Positions 50,175 through 61,380 are shown, numbered from the stretch's first letter. The stretch is DNA of 64,000 nt from Pseudoxanthomonas sp. YR558 (GCF_900116385.1 NZ_FPCI01000001.1:124001-188000); one strand, 5' to 3'. Program-made: numbers and translations. The notes: generated by a model not told the origin, from the letters alone.

Positions 50175-51386
50175 TCAAGCGTACGCGTCGACCAGGCCGC
50201 GGGCGGTCATACGGACGGCGCGGGGCGTCTCGACGGTGGGTTCGGCGCTGTCTCCACGGTCTTCGCCGGTACGGGCGCTGCCGTCTTGCGACGGCGGTGC
50301 ATGCTGGTGGCCCACGTCGGCATGCGCGAGCTGGAAGCCCTGTTGCCCCAGCATGTCGCGCAGACGCGGCAGGCTGCTCTCGAGCGCCTGGCGGACTTCT
50401 GCCTGGGCGCTGGAGAAATCGGCGTGCACGCGGTCGCCGTCCAGGCGCAGGCGGATCTCGACCGTGCCCAGGTCGTTCGGGGTGACCTTGATGTGGGCGT
50501 GGCCGATCTTCTGGTCCGCCATCCAGCGGACGGCATCGCCGATGTCCTCGTCGAAATGGCCGCCATGCAGATCGGCGCTCGGCGCCGACATCGCGTTGAC
50601 CGTTTCGGTGCGGGACAGGCCGAGCGACGCGTTGGAGGCGCCAACGCCCGCCAGTACGTTGCCGGTCGGCAGGGTGCCGTCGGTGTCGTCGCTGCGGAAC
50701 GCCTCGACGACGTCGCGCCCCAGCGCTACCACCTCGGGCAGGGCGGCCGCGACCTGGCCGGTCGCCAGGTGGGTGGCGAAGGAGAGCAGGTTCTGCAGCG
50801 GGGCCTTTGCCGACGCATCGGTGTTGGGTGTGACGGAGGCGGCCGTGGTCGTGGTCGTGGCGACGTCGGGGGCAGGGGCCTCGGACGCGGACGTGGCGAG
50901 CATCGCCTCGACCGGCAGACCGACGCGCGGCGCGCCCTGGCCCAGCACCGCATCGGTGACGGGTACGAATGCCGGCGGCGTCGTGGCGGCGGGCGGCGGC
51001 GTGAGCGGTGCATCCACGAGCACGGCCGTGCCTGCCGCCGGCGTCGCGGTGGTTACGGCGGTCGGTGCCGCATCGAGCAGGGCCAGCAGCGCGATCGGCG
51101 CGGCGTCGTCCTGCTTGATCTCGTCTTCGGCGACGGCAGTGTCCGTTGCGCCGTCCGTGCGGCCGAGCACGCGCGTATCGCCTTTGGCGACCTCGCGCGG
51201 TTCCCCGTCGCGCGCCACCGGCTTGCGCACGGGTGCGTCATCGCGCGGGGCGGGTCGGCGGACCATGTCGTCGAACGCAGGCTTGGCGCCGTCTTTCGCG
51301 CCGTCCTGCGCCGCAGGCTTGTTGGCGCCCGGCGATGCGGACGCGCTGGCGGCGGCGGGTGAGAACGTGGCCATCGGCGAGGGCAT
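50175..51386 (-). CDS. fliK: Flagellar hook-length control protein FliK
   Basis: About 403 residues. The N-terminal 270 residues are low-complexity (Ala/Thr/Pro/Asp), typical of the molecular-ruler part. The C-terminal Flg_hook domain (about 290-370) has HIKVTPNDLGTVEIRLRLDG and LPRLRDMLGQQGFQL. It measures hook length and triggers the FlhB substrate switch. ATG 51386 overlaps the fliJ stop (TGATG); another in-frame ATG is at 51374. Confidence 0.9.
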   Translation of the reverse strand: MPSPMATFSPAAASASASPGANKPAAQDGAKDGAKPAFDDMVRRPAPRDDAPVRKPVARDGEPREVAKGDTRVLGRTDGATDTAVAEDEIKQDDAAPIALLALLDAAPTAVTTATPAAGTAVLVDAPLTPPPAATTPPAFVPVTDAVLGQGAPRVGLPVEAMLATSASEAPAPDVATTTTTAASVTPNTDASAKAPLQNLLSFATHLATGQVAAALPEVVALGRDVVEAFRSDDTDGTLPTGNVLAGVGASNASLGLSRTETVNAMSAPSADLHGGHFDEDIGDAVRWMADQKIGHAHIKVTPNDLGTVEIRLRLDGDRVHADFSSAQAEVRQALESSLPRLRDMLGQQGFQLAHADVGHQHAPPSQDGSARTGEDRGDSAEPTVETPRAVRMTARGLVDAYA

Positions 51387-51835
51387 CAGGCGTCGCCCTC
51401 GGACGCGGTCGCGGCGAGGCGTGCGCGACGCGCGCCGAGGTCGTCCATCTCGCGCTGGTCGCGGCGGTCGACGATCTGCTTTTCCTGCACGCGGTAGCTG
51501 GCCGCCAGTTGCTCGAGCACCTGCTTGTCGCGGCTGGCCAGCAGCAGGCGGTCGCGTTCGATGTCCACGTTGGCGCGGCTGCGGTCGACGGTCTGCAACT
51601 GCTGCTTCAGCGCCTGGTCGATGCGGTCCAGGAACGCGCGGCGGTTGGCCAGCTGCGCCGGGCTGGTCGCGGCCATCTGGCTGTTCGCGTATTCCTCGGC
51701 GTACTGCCGCAGTTCCTCCAGCCGCGATTCCTGCATCGCCAGCGCATGCTGGCGGTCGGCCAGCTCGCGGGCGACGGAATCCTCGTGCTCCTGGGCGCGG
51801 CGCAGCAGGGGATCGATTCGGCGGGACTGCATCAT
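51386..51835 (-). CDS. fliJ: Flagellar export protein FliJ
   Basis: 149 residues predicted as one long coiled coil rich in Gln, Arg, Glu and Ala (for example REFLxR-like RAFLDRIDQALKQQ and RDQREMDDLGARR). FliJ is the central stalk of the export ATPase and an FlhA partner. Sequence conservation is low, so the call also rests on position between fliI and fliK. Confidence 0.88.
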   Translation of the reverse strand: MMQSRRIDPLLRRAQEHEDSVARELADRQHALAMQESRLEELRQYAEEYANSQMAATSPAQLANRRAFLDRIDQALKQQLQTVDRSRANVDIERDRLLLASRDKQVLEQLAASYRVQEKQIVDRRDQREMDDLGARRARLAATASEGDA

Positions 51836-51853
51836 GACGGGGGGTCCTTGGCG

Positions 51854-53251
51854 TTACTGCAGACCGTCGGGCATCGGGATGCCGACGGGGGCGTTGCGTT
51901 GGATCAGGGCTTCCAGGGCGGCGCGGCTGCTCGGCAGGTCGGCGGCGCGCGCCACGTCCTGGCCGAGGAACTCGACGATCTCCGGCCAGCGTTCCAGGGC
52001 TTCGTCCACGGTCGGATCGTTGCCGCGCTGGTAGGCGCCGATGGCGATCAGGTCGCGGTTGCTGTTGTAGGCCGACAGCAGTCGCTTGAGCTTGCGGATG
52101 CGGTCGCGCCAGGTCTCGTCGGCGATCTCGGTGACCACGCGGCTGACCGACGACTCCACGTCGATCGCCGGGTACAGCCCGCTGTCGGCCACGCGGCGCG
52201 AGAGCAGGATGTGGCCGTCCAGGATCGCGCGCGCGGCGTCGGCGATCGGATCCTGCGGATCGTCGCCTTCGGTCAGCACGGTGTAGAACGCGGTGATCGA
52301 ACCGCGCCCCTTGGCGCCGTTGCCGGCGCGCTCGACGAGTGCGGGCAGGCGCGCGAACACGGACGGCGGATAGCCGCGCGTGGTGGGCGGCTCGCCGACC
52401 GACAGGCCGATCTCGCGCTGCGCCTGGGCGAAGCGGGTCAGCGAGTCCATCAGCAACAGGACATTCAGGCCCTGGTCGCGGAACCATTCGGCGATGGCGG
52501 TGGCGCGATACGCGCCCTGCAGGCGCGCCAGCGGCGGCCGGTCGGCGGGGCTGGCGACGACGACGGCGCGCGCCAGGCCGGCGGGGCCGAGCGTGCTTTC
52601 GACGAAATCGCGTACTTCGCGGCCACGTTCGCCGATCAGGCCGACCACGATCACGTCGGCGGCGGTGTACTTGGTCATCATGCCCAGCAGCGTGGACTTG
52701 CCGACGCCGGAACCGGCGAACAGGCCGACACGCTGGCCGCGGCCGATCGGCAGCAGTGCGTTGATCGCGCGCACGCCGACATCCAGCGGCTGGGTGATCG
52801 GTTCGCGCGACAGCGGGTTGATCGCCACGCCGGCCAGGCCGACGCTGCCTTCGGCGCGGATCGGGCCACGGCCGTCGAGCGGCACGCCGTCGCTGTCGAT
52901 CACGCGGCCCAGCAGACCTTCGCCGACTTCGACGCCGCCGCGGCGCCGTGAAGGCACCACGCGCGCATTCGGGAGCAGGCCGTGCAGTTCGGCGCTGGGC
53001 ATCAGGTAGGTGCGTTCGCCGGCGAACCCGACGACTTCGGCGTCGACCCAACCGCCGTCGACGACTTCCACCTTGCAGGTGGCGCCCATCGGCGCTTCGC
53101 AGCCGATGGCTTCCAGGGTCAGGCCCACGGCGCGGCGCAGGATGCCTTCGCGGATGAGGCCTCGGCCGCCGAGTTCGGGATTGATCTGCGACAGCCGCGC
53201 CGAGAGGCGCAGGTCGCGCGCGGTCAGCCATTCCAGCGGCTGGGCGCTCAT
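51854..53251 (-). CDS. fliI: Flagellum-specific ATPase FliI
   Basis: 465 residues, an F1-beta-like type III export ATPase. Walker A is in GLFAGSGVGKSTLLGMM, Walker B in LNVLLLMDSLTRFAQAQREI, and the family signature in VGEPPTTRGYPPSVFARLP. The C-terminal helical part has NSNRDLIAIGAYQRG. It overlaps fliH by four bases and is followed by fliJ after 18 bases. Confidence 0.97.
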   Translation of the reverse strand: MSAQPLEWLTARDLRLSARLSQINPELGGRGLIREGILRRAVGLTLEAIGCEAPMGATCKVEVVDGGWVDAEVVGFAGERTYLMPSAELHGLLPNARVVPSRRRGGVEVGEGLLGRVIDSDGVPLDGRGPIRAEGSVGLAGVAINPLSREPITQPLDVGVRAINALLPIGRGQRVGLFAGSGVGKSTLLGMMTKYTAADVIVVGLIGERGREVRDFVESTLGPAGLARAVVVASPADRPPLARLQGAYRATAIAEWFRDQGLNVLLLMDSLTRFAQAQREIGLSVGEPPTTRGYPPSVFARLPALVERAGNGAKGRGSITAFYTVLTEGDDPQDPIADAARAILDGHILLSRRVADSGLYPAIDVESSVSRVVTEIADETWRDRIRKLKRLLSAYNSNRDLIAIGAYQRGNDPTVDEALERWPEIVEFLGQDVARAADLPSSRAALEALIQRNAPVGIPMPDGLQ

Positions 53252-53865
53252 GCGCGCACCCCGCGGTTGAGGACCGTCTCGAGCGCGCCGCGTAGCCGCG
53301 CTTCCAGCGTGCCGTCGATGCGCACGCTCTCGGCGTGCACGCGCAGGTCGCCGCGGCTGAGGCTGGTGTCTGCGGTCAGGCGGGCATTGGGCGTCAACGC
53401 CAGTACCGGCGTGAGTGCCGCGATGTCGTCCGGGTGCAGGCGCAGTTCGACTTCGCGCTGCGCGCCGCCGACGGCATCCAGCGCGGTGGTCGCCAGTTCC
53501 TGCAGCAGCACCGGATCGGTCTGGTAGGCGCGGCCGACGAGGGCGCCGGCGACGCGCACGGCGAGTTCGGACAACGCGGCGACGACTTCGTTCTCGAGGC
53601 GGTCCAGCGGCCGCGAGAAATTGTCGAGGATGCCTTCCATCTGCGCGGCGAGCCGACGCACATCGGCCTGGCCATGCGAAAAGCCTTCGGCATGCCCTTC
53701 GGCCAGTCCGCGCTCCAGGCCTTCGCGGTAGGCCGCGTCCTGGATGGCCTGGATTTCCTCCAGCGTCGGCGGCACCGGCGGCGGCACGTCCTGGGCGGCC
53801 GTGGCGGCCGCGACCACCATGTCGAGCGGTGCGGGCATCCAGCGGATCGGCGAGGGCGCGCTCAT
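53248..53865 (-). CDS. fliH: Flagellar assembly protein FliH
   Basis: 205 residues. A short N-terminal region, a GxxxG-like Ala/Gly-rich helix (EGLERGLAEGHAEGFSHGQA, about 50-70) and a C-terminal domain resembling V-ATPase E subunits (ELRLHPDDIAALTP). It binds and regulates FliI. It overlaps both fliG and fliI by four bases. Confidence 0.92.
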   Translation of the reverse strand: MSAPSPIRWMPAPLDMVVAAATAAQDVPPPVPPTLEEIQAIQDAAYREGLERGLAEGHAEGFSHGQADVRRLAAQMEGILDNFSRPLDRLENEVVAALSELAVRVAGALVGRAYQTDPVLLQELATTALDAVGGAQREVELRLHPDDIAALTPVLALTPNARLTADTSLSRGDLRVHAESVRIDGTLEARLRGALETVLNRGVRA

Positions 53866-54872
53866 ACCATTTCCTCGGCGCCGGCCATCAGCGAGATGAC
53901 GCCCTGGTCAGCCAGGCGGCGCACGATCGCGAGGATTTCCTTCTGCGCGCCTTCCACGTCGGACAGGCGCACGGGGCCGCGGGCTTCCATGTCCTCCAGC
54001 AGGATCTGCGCCGCGCGCTGGGACATGTTGCGGGTGATCTTTTCCTTGACCTTGGCGTCTGCGCCGCGCAGGGCCAGGCCCAGGCGGTCGTTCGGGACTT
54101 CGCGCAGCAGCGCCTGCAGTTCGCGGTCGCCGAGGTCGGCCAGGTTGTCGAACACGAACATCAGGTCCTGGATGCGCGCACCGAGGTCGGCGTCGACCTG
54201 GGTGATGTTGCCCAGGATGGCCTGGTCCTGGCCCGAATCCATGAAGTTGAGGATGTTCGCCGCGACCTTCACGCCGCCGATGCTGGAGGCCTTGAGGTTC
54301 TGGTTGCCGGCGAACTGGCGCTCCATGATCTCGTTGAGTTCGTTCAGCGCGTTCGGCGGGATGCCGTCCAGCGTGGCGATGCGCAGCAGCACGTCGGTGC
54401 GGGTGCGTTCGGGCAGCAGCTTGAGCGTGTCGGCGGCCTGGTCGCTGTCCAGGTGGGCGAGGACGATGGCGATGATCTGCGGATGCTCGTTGCGCACCAG
54501 GTCGGAGATCGCGCGCGGGTCCATCCACTTCAGCGTGTCCAGGCCGGTGGTGTTGCGGCCCAGTAGGATGCGGTCGATCAGGCCACCCGCCTTGTCGGCG
54601 CCGAGTGCCTGCACCAGCACGTTGCGCACGTAGTCATCGGCGCCCATGCCGAGCGAGGTCTGCTTGTCGAGGGCTTCGCCGAAGTTCGCCATCACCTGCA
54701 TGACCTGCTCGCGGCTGACGCCGGAGATGGTGGCCATGGCGATGCCGAGCTTCTGTACTTCCTTGGCGTTCATGTGCTTGAGCACTTCGGCGGCATCCTG
54801 CTCGCCGAGCGAGAGCAGCAGCACGGCCGCGCGCTGCACGCCGCTGAGGGCATTGTCCTGTGCGTTATTCAT
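53862..54872 (-). CDS. fliG: Flagellar motor switch protein FliG
   Basis: 336 residues in three armadillo-like domains. The EHPQ motif (LVRNEHPQIIAIVL, about 125-138) binds FliM, and the C-terminal charged helix that contacts the stator is present (FVFDNLADLGDRELQALLRE, with the usual Arg/Asp/Glu set). It overlaps the end of fliF by 8 bases. Confidence 0.97.
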   Translation of the reverse strand: MNNAQDNALSGVQRAAVLLLSLGEQDAAEVLKHMNAKEVQKLGIAMATISGVSREQVMQVMANFGEALDKQTSLGMGADDYVRNVLVQALGADKAGGLIDRILLGRNTTGLDTLKWMDPRAISDLVRNEHPQIIAIVLAHLDSDQAADTLKLLPERTRTDVLLRIATLDGIPPNALNELNEIMERQFAGNQNLKASSIGGVKVAANILNFMDSGQDQAILGNITQVDADLGARIQDLMFVFDNLADLGDRELQALLREVPNDRLGLALRGADAKVKEKITRNMSQRAAQILLEDMEARGPVRLSDVEGAQKEILAIVRRLADQGVISLMAGAEEMV

Positions 54873-56538
54873 CGTTGGCCACCCAGTCCTTGACCACTTG
54901 CGCGACCTGCTTGGAGTCGGTCTTCACCGCTTCGCGCGCCTGGCGCAGGCGATCTTCGTAGGCATCCGAGGGCAGGGCGCGCATCGGCGGCAGTTCGTCG
55001 TGCGAGAGGGCGGTGGCGGCACGCGCATGGTGTTCGTCGTCGTCGACCACGGTCACGTCGATGCCGTTGTCGTCCTCGCGCTGGGCCTTCTTCGCTTTCG
55101 GATCGATGATCTGGCGCATGGCCGGGCGCAGCACGCCGAACAGCAGCAGGATCACCACCAGTGCGCCGATGCCATAGCGGGCGATGTCGCGGACCATCGG
55201 GTTGTGCAGCCAGGGGCTTTCCCAGAACGGGACGTCTTCGACCTTGTCCGTCTCGCGCACGAACGGCGCGTTCATCACCGAGACCGAATCGCCGCGCGCG
55301 GCGTCGAAGCCCACGGCTTCTTTCACCAGCGCCTCGATGCGGGTCAGCGTGGCGGCGTCCAGCGCGGTCATGACGACCTTGCCGTTCTCGCCGGTGCGCG
55401 GCACGTGGTCGACCAGCACGGCGGCGGTGACACGGCGCACGCGGCCGGCCGGCTGGCGGGTGTGCTGCAGCGTGCGGTCCATCTCGAAGTTGCGGGTCGC
55501 GCTGCTGGACGTTTCCGTCGGCGCGGCGGGGTTCGTCGCGGCCGCGGCATTCGGGCCGGGCGGCGTGTTGCTGGTCGCGCCGGGCACGCCTTCGGGGCCG
55601 GCGGCGGCGACGGTGTTCTGGCTGACCTGCTCGCTGCGGATCTTGGCTGGGTCGTTGGCGAAGGTCTCGCGGGCTTCTTCGGTGACCGAGAAGTCCATGT
55701 CCACCGCGACCTCGGCATTGATGCGGCCCGGGCCGGTCAGCGGTTCCAGCAGCTCGCGGATGCGCTCGTTGAAGGAGGTTTCCAGCTTGCGCACGCGCTC
55801 GAACTGGGCGGCGTTGAGCGCGGCCTCGCTGTTCGGGTCGCTGATGGTCAGCATGCGGCCGCTCTGGTCGACCACGGTGACGCGCTCCGGCGCCAGGTCG
55901 GGGATCGATGAGGACACCAGGTGGACGATGGCATCCACCTGGTTGCGTTCCAGCATCGCGCCGGAGCGCAGGTCCAGCACCACCGACGCGCTGGCGACTT
56001 CGCGCTGGCGGGTGAAGGCGGACGGCTTGGGGATGGCCAGGTGCACGCGCGCGTCGCGCACGGGGCGCAACGTGGTGATCGTACGGACCAGTTCGGTTTC
56101 CAGGGCGTGCTGGTAGCGCGCGTTCTCGACGAACTGGCTGACGCCGAAGCCCGGGTCGCGCTCCATCATCTCGAAGCCCAGGCGACCGCTTTCGGCCAGG
56201 CCCGCGCCGGCCAGCTTCAGGCGGGCGTCGTGCAGGTTTTCCTCCGGGACGGAGATCGCGCCGGTGGACTGGTCGAGCTGGAACGGGATCTGCGCCGCGC
56301 GCAGCATGTCGGTGGCTTCGGCGGTGGCCTTGGGATCCAGACCGGTGTAGAGCGGGGTGTAGGCCGGTTTCTGCGACCAGAAGAAGACGAACAGGCCCAG
56401 CGCGACCGCGCCGGCGATCAGCAGCAACGTGCCCATCTGCTTGAACACGCGCGCGTCCCCGATCTTGGTCAACGCTGCGCCTGCCTTGTCGGCGGTCAGC
56501 GATTCCTTCAGGGCTTCCTTGGACAGCGTGAGGGCCAT
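54865..56538 (-). CDS. fliF: Flagellar MS-ring protein FliF
   Basis: 557 residues, with TM1 at about 33-55 and TM2 at about 447-467. Between them are the ring-building motifs (YTPLYTGLDPKATAEATDML, VRDARVHLAIPKPSAFTRQR) and a Pro/Ala-rich segment at about 300-350. The cytosolic tail after TM2 (RQIIDPKAKKAQRE to the end) binds FliG. It is the platform on which the export gate and switch assemble. Confidence 0.97.
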   Translation of the reverse strand: MALTLSKEALKESLTADKAGAALTKIGDARVFKQMGTLLLIAGAVALGLFVFFWSQKPAYTPLYTGLDPKATAEATDMLRAAQIPFQLDQSTGAISVPEENLHDARLKLAGAGLAESGRLGFEMMERDPGFGVSQFVENARYQHALETELVRTITTLRPVRDARVHLAIPKPSAFTRQREVASASVVLDLRSGAMLERNQVDAIVHLVSSSIPDLAPERVTVVDQSGRMLTISDPNSEAALNAAQFERVRKLETSFNERIRELLEPLTGPGRINAEVAVDMDFSVTEEARETFANDPAKIRSEQVSQNTVAAAGPEGVPGATSNTPPGPNAAAATNPAAPTETSSSATRNFEMDRTLQHTRQPAGRVRRVTAAVLVDHVPRTGENGKVVMTALDAATLTRIEALVKEAVGFDAARGDSVSVMNAPFVRETDKVEDVPFWESPWLHNPMVRDIARYGIGALVVILLLFGVLRPAMRQIIDPKAKKAQREDDNGIDVTVVDDDEHHARAATALSHDELPPMRALPSDAYEDRLRQAREAVKTDSKQVAQVVKDWVANDE

Positions 56539-56582
56539 GGCGATGGGTCGGTTCGTGGAGGTGGCGGGTCAGGGGGTACGGC

Positions 56583-56942
56583 TTACAACGGCATGTTCAT
56601 GACGTCCTGGTAGGCCTGCACCAGGCGATTGCGCACTTCGACAGTGGCGCGGAAGGCGACCTGCGACTGCTGCGCCGCCACCATGACCCGGGCCAGGTCC
56701 GCGCGCGGGTCGCCGAGTTCGAAGGCCTGGGCCAGCGCACCGGCGTTCTTCTGCGCACTGTTCACGCCTTCCAGCGCGTTCTGCAGCGTCTCGCCGAAGC
56801 TCGGTGCCTTGACGCCGGGCTGTTCGAGGCCGACCCCGTTGGGCGTGAACGCGCCCGGGTTCGGCATCGGCTCCAGGGCGCGGGTGCCCAGCTGGTGCTG
56901 GTAGCTGCGGATCTGCGAGAGGATGGAGGTGACGTCGGACAT
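56583..56942 (-). CDS. fliE: Flagellar hook-basal body protein FliE
   Basis: 119 residues. Family pattern FGETLQNALEGVNSAQKNAG, DLARVMVAAQQSQVAFRATVEVRNRLVQAYQDVMNMPL (about 80-119, of which the last NMPL is typical). It joins the MS ring to the rod. First gene of fliEFGHIJK; a sigma54 promoter lies 43 bases upstream. Confidence 0.95.
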   Translation of the reverse strand: MSDVTSILSQIRSYQHQLGTRALEPMPNPGAFTPNGVGLEQPGVKAPSFGETLQNALEGVNSAQKNAGALAQAFELGDPRADLARVMVAAQQSQVAFRATVEVRNRLVQAYQDVMNMPL

Positions 56943-56984
56943 GGGCGGGTGCTTCGGTCGTCGGTGTGTCTTGCCGTATCAGCT

Positions 56985-57000
56985 GCAAGACCTGTGCCGG
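56985..57000 (-). promoter_or_regulatory. fliE: Sigma54 (RpoN) promoter of fliEFGHIJK
   Basis: On the minus strand CCGGCACAGGTCTTGC, with the GG-N10-GC spacing (GGCAC-N5-TTGC). It lies between fleQ and fliE, so FleQ, encoded immediately upstream, is the likely activator. Confidence 0.78.
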
Positions 57001-57019
57001 AACCGTCGTCCGCCGCCAG

Positions 57020-58475
<1,456 letters not shown>

Positions 58476-58483
<8 letters not shown>

Positions 58484-58856
58484 GGCGGCGCTCTTTGAAT
58501 CGTTCGAGGATGGGCAAGACTTCCTGGATGTAGGAAAGCTTGCTGACGAAGTCGTCGGCGCCGGCGCGCATCGCATGTTCGCGGTGCTCGGCGTCGTCGA
58601 AGTGGCTGGCGATCACCACGAAGGGGGGCGCGTCCTGGGTCTTGATCAGGCGCGTGGCCTGCAGGCCGCCCATCTCCGGCATGGCCAGGTCCATCAGCAC
58701 CACGTCCGGACGCAGGGTCTCGGAGCGTTCGATGGCTTCCAGGCCGTTGCTGGCGCGGCCCACGACATCCAGCCACTCCACCTTGCGCAGGTGGCGCAGG
58801 GCGGCGTTGATGAATCCTTCGTGGTCGTCCACCAGCAGTACGGTGATCTTGCTCAT
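58476..58856 (-). CDS. Receiver-only response regulator upstream of fleQ
   Basis: 126 residues, one REC domain: LLVDDHEGF, acceptor Asp in [13 protein letters not shown], Ser in IASHF in place of the more common Thr, and Lys in VSKLSY. There is no output domain. The DDHE start and the [12 protein letters not shown] form resemble NarL/FixJ receivers more than CheY. It is translated with fleQ (8-base overlap) and follows rpoN by 15 bases, so it may modulate FleQ, RpoN or an unlinked kinase. It does not look like a CheY for FliM. Confidence 0.88.
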
Positions 58857-58871
58857 TGCGGTCGCGCTCCG

Positions 58872-60296
58872 TTATCCGGCCTTGGCCAAGACGGATACGG
58901 TAGCGCGTCGGCGTTCCCGGGCGGGAGCGATATCGAGCTGTTCCCGGTACTTCGCCACAGTTCGGCGGGCAATGTGAATGCCCTGGCGGGCCAGCAGCCC
59001 GGCGATCGCCTCGTCGGCCAGCGGCTTGCCGGCCGGCTCGGAGTCGATGAGGCGGCGCACCATCGCGCGCACGGCCGGGCCGGACACGTTGGCGCCTTCC
59101 AGGCGCACGGCGAAGAAGTGCTTCAGCTCGAACGTGCCCCGCGGGGTCTGCATGTACTTGCCGGTGGTGATGCGCGAGATCGTGGATTCGTGCATGCCGA
59201 TCTCGTCGGCGATTTCCTTCAGCGTCAGCGGGGCCATCGCTTCGTCGCCGTGGGCCAGGAAGCCGGCCTGGCGTTCGACGATGGCGCGCGCGGTGCGCAG
59301 CAGGGTGTCGTAGCGGATCGACAGGCCGCGGGTCAGCCAGCGCGCTTCCTGCAGCAGTTCGCGCAGCTTGCCGGCGCCGGGCGAGGCGTCGGCCTGTTCC
59401 AGGGCGCGTTCCTGCATCGCATTCACACGGATGCGCGGCGTGCTGGCCGGGTTCAGGGCCACGCGCCAGGCGCAGTCGGCGTGCCAGGCGACGACGTCGG
59501 GGATGATGTAACCGGAGGGCGCCGGCGCCAGTGAGGCGCCCGGGCGGGCGTCCAGCGACAGCACCAGGCGTACGCCTTCCATCACCTGGTCGGTATCCAG
59601 GTCCAACAGGCGGGCGAGGGCGTCGTATTCATGGGCGGCGAGCAACGCCAGGCCTTCGGCGACGATGCGCTGGGCCACGCGGCGGGCAGGCACGCGGCCG
59701 TCCAGGCAGTCCAGCTGCACCAGCAGGCACTCGCGCACGTCCGCGGCGCAGAGGCCGGGGAATTCGCCGCGCATCAGGCGATCGCGCAGGCCGAGCACGA
59801 CGTCGGTGCGCAGGTCGAAGCGGGCCGAGGCCAGCAGGGCGAGGGTATCGGGCGCCTGCTCCAGGTACCCGCCTTCGTTGGTGTGTTCCAGCCAGAACGC
59901 GATCACTTCCAGCGCGCGCTCGTCCAGCTCGAGCGCCAGGCGGTCGAGCACGCGCACGTGCGGGTCGGTCGATTCGCCGGCGGCCACGCGCTGCATGCGG
60001 TCGTCATCGCCGTCCTGCCAGCCGGCACCGGGGACGTCCCACAGGTTGGATTCGGGCAGCTCGTCGAACGCGGCGGTCTCGGTGGCGGCAACGTCCTGCG
60101 CGGGCATCTCGTCCAGGTCGCCGGACGTGGCGGCGTCGTGGGTGTCCTCGATCTCCAGCAGGGGATTGAGTTCCAGTGCGCGGCGCACTTCCATCTCCAG
60201 CTGCAGACCGTCGAGCTGCAGCAGCCGGATGGACTGCAGCAGCTGCGGCGTCAGGTGGAGCTGCTGGCCCAACTGGGCGGAAAGTCCCGTCTTCAT
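58872..60296 (-). CDS. rpoN: RNA polymerase sigma-54 factor, flagellar-locus copy
   Basis: About 474 residues. The Gln/Leu-rich region I is at about 1-40 (QLGQQLHLTPQLLQSIRLLQ), the core-binding region at about 110-320, the helix-turn-helix at about 370-400 (LTLKEIADEIGMHESTISRI) and the RpoN box ARRTVAKYRE near the end. Xanthomonads carry two rpoN genes, and the one inside the flagellar cluster (rpoN2) is devoted to motility; position supports that identity here. The start MKTGLSAQL at 60296 has GGGGA about 8 bases upstream. A run of eight A residues lies about 70 bases upstream. Confidence 0.95.
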   Translation of the reverse strand: MKTGLSAQLGQQLHLTPQLLQSIRLLQLDGLQLEMEVRRALELNPLLEIEDTHDAATSGDLDEMPAQDVAATETAAFDELPESNLWDVPGAGWQDGDDDRMQRVAAGESTDPHVRVLDRLALELDERALEVIAFWLEHTNEGGYLEQAPDTLALLASARFDLRTDVVLGLRDRLMRGEFPGLCAADVRECLLVQLDCLDGRVPARRVAQRIVAEGLALLAAHEYDALARLLDLDTDQVMEGVRLVLSLDARPGASLAPAPSGYIIPDVVAWHADCAWRVALNPASTPRIRVNAMQERALEQADASPGAGKLRELLQEARWLTRGLSIRYDTLLRTARAIVERQAGFLAHGDEAMAPLTLKEIADEIGMHESTISRITTGKYMQTPRGTFELKHFFAVRLEGANVSGPAVRAMVRRLIDSEPAGKPLADEAIAGLLARQGIHIARRTVAKYREQLDIAPARERRRATVSVLAKAG

Positions 60297-60533
60297 CCCC
60301 GTAGTCCCCGATTCGATGGCGTGCCAGGGCGGCTTCACATCGTGTGACTACTTTCCGCCTCGGGTGACGGAAAAAAAATCGGGGCGTTTCTGGTTGTGAT
60401 ACGGGCACGCCGGACCGGCCGTCAGGGTTTCCCCTACAGCGTCGGTTTAATGTCGAAGGTGGATGCCCGACGGGGCGTGGCGATCACGGAATTCCGTCAC
60501 GGAAGCGCTGTCGCCCCCGATGTACTGCAAGGC

Positions 60534-61166
60534 TCAGGCCAGTTCGTTCTGGTGGCGCGCGGCCAGCAGCAGCAGATCATTGGCGCGGCGGCAGCCCAGC
60601 GATTCCATCATCCGCGCACGGTGCGTTTCCACCGTCTTGACGCTGATGCCGAGTTGCGCGGCGATTTCCTTGCTGCTCATGCCGCTGCCCAACTGGCGCA
60701 GGATCTCGCGCTGGCGGGGCGACAACGCGGCGATGCCGGTGGGCCGTTGCGGATTGAGCATCGGCGCCAGCATTTTCGAGGAGACCTGTGGGCTCAAAAA
60801 CACCTGGCCGCTGGCGGCGGCACGCAGGGCGAGCTCGAGTTCCATCGGCGCAGCTTCCTTGACGACGAAGCCGGCGCAACCGCGGTCCAGCGCGACGCGG
60901 ACCTGGGTGGGATCGTTGTGCATCGACATCATCACCACGCGCACTTGCGGCAGCGATTCGTGCAGCAGCGGTAACAGGTCCAGCCCGCTGCGATCGGGCA
61001 GCGAGAGGTCCAACAAGATCACGTCGGGACGGTGGATGGCGGCCATGTCCAGCGCCTGCTGGGCATTGCAGGCTTCGGCCACGACGTCCACGTCGGGCAA
61101 TGCCTGCAGCAGCCGGCTGATGCCGGCCCGGACCAGGGTGTGGTCGTCGACGATGAGTACACGCAC
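60534..61166 (-). CDS. LuxR/NarL-family response regulator
   Basis: 210 residues. REC domain (LIVDDHTLVR, acceptor in ILLDLSLPDRSG, Lys in VVKEAAP) and a C-terminal LuxR-type helix-turn-helix (LSPRQREILRQLGSGMSSKE, KTVETHRARM). The start is GTG 61166, with no upstream in-frame alternative and no clear ribosome site. It resembles the GacA/UvrY group in layout. No kinase is adjacent; the degenerate kinase at 2576 and kinases elsewhere are candidates. It lies between the pilZ and rpoN genes with over 200 non-coding bases on each side. Confidence 0.93.
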   Translation of the reverse strand: MRVLIVDDHTLVRAGISRLLQALPDVDVVAEACNAQQALDMAAIHRPDVILLDLSLPDRSGLDLLPLLHESLPQVRVVMMSMHNDPTQVRVALDRGCAGFVVKEAAPMELELALRAAASGQVFLSPQVSSKMLAPMLNPQRPTGIAALSPRQREILRQLGSGMSSKEIAAQLGISVKTVETHRARMMESLGCRRANDLLLLAARHQNELA

Positions 61167-61380
61167 GGGGAGGAGCCAGTCGTTGCCGCTTTGCAGGTCA
61201 TGTCACGATAGCGGTCGCGTCCTGTCACGCCAATTCACAATCGCGATGGAGACGTGAAACCACGACGTGAGTCACAGTTGGGCGGTCATCGCCCTCGTTG
61301 AAGTCGGGTGTGGCGCAATCGCGGTGTGTGATGACGGCCCTCTCTGCGCGAGGCGCAGGGGTCGCGTGCGCGAAACGCGT

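Noticed and set aside
60490..60505. Palindrome ttccgtcacggaa in the 237-base gap between rpoN and the LuxR-type regulator
   Set aside because: One copy, no second half-site; a 13-base palindrome can occur by chance. Nothing else in this gap could be assigned apart from the A-run upstream of rpoN.
61167..61380. Small gene or RNA in the gap between the LuxR-type regulator and pilZ
   Set aside because: No start with ribosome site, no hairpin with U-tract and no sigma28 or sigma54 element seen.
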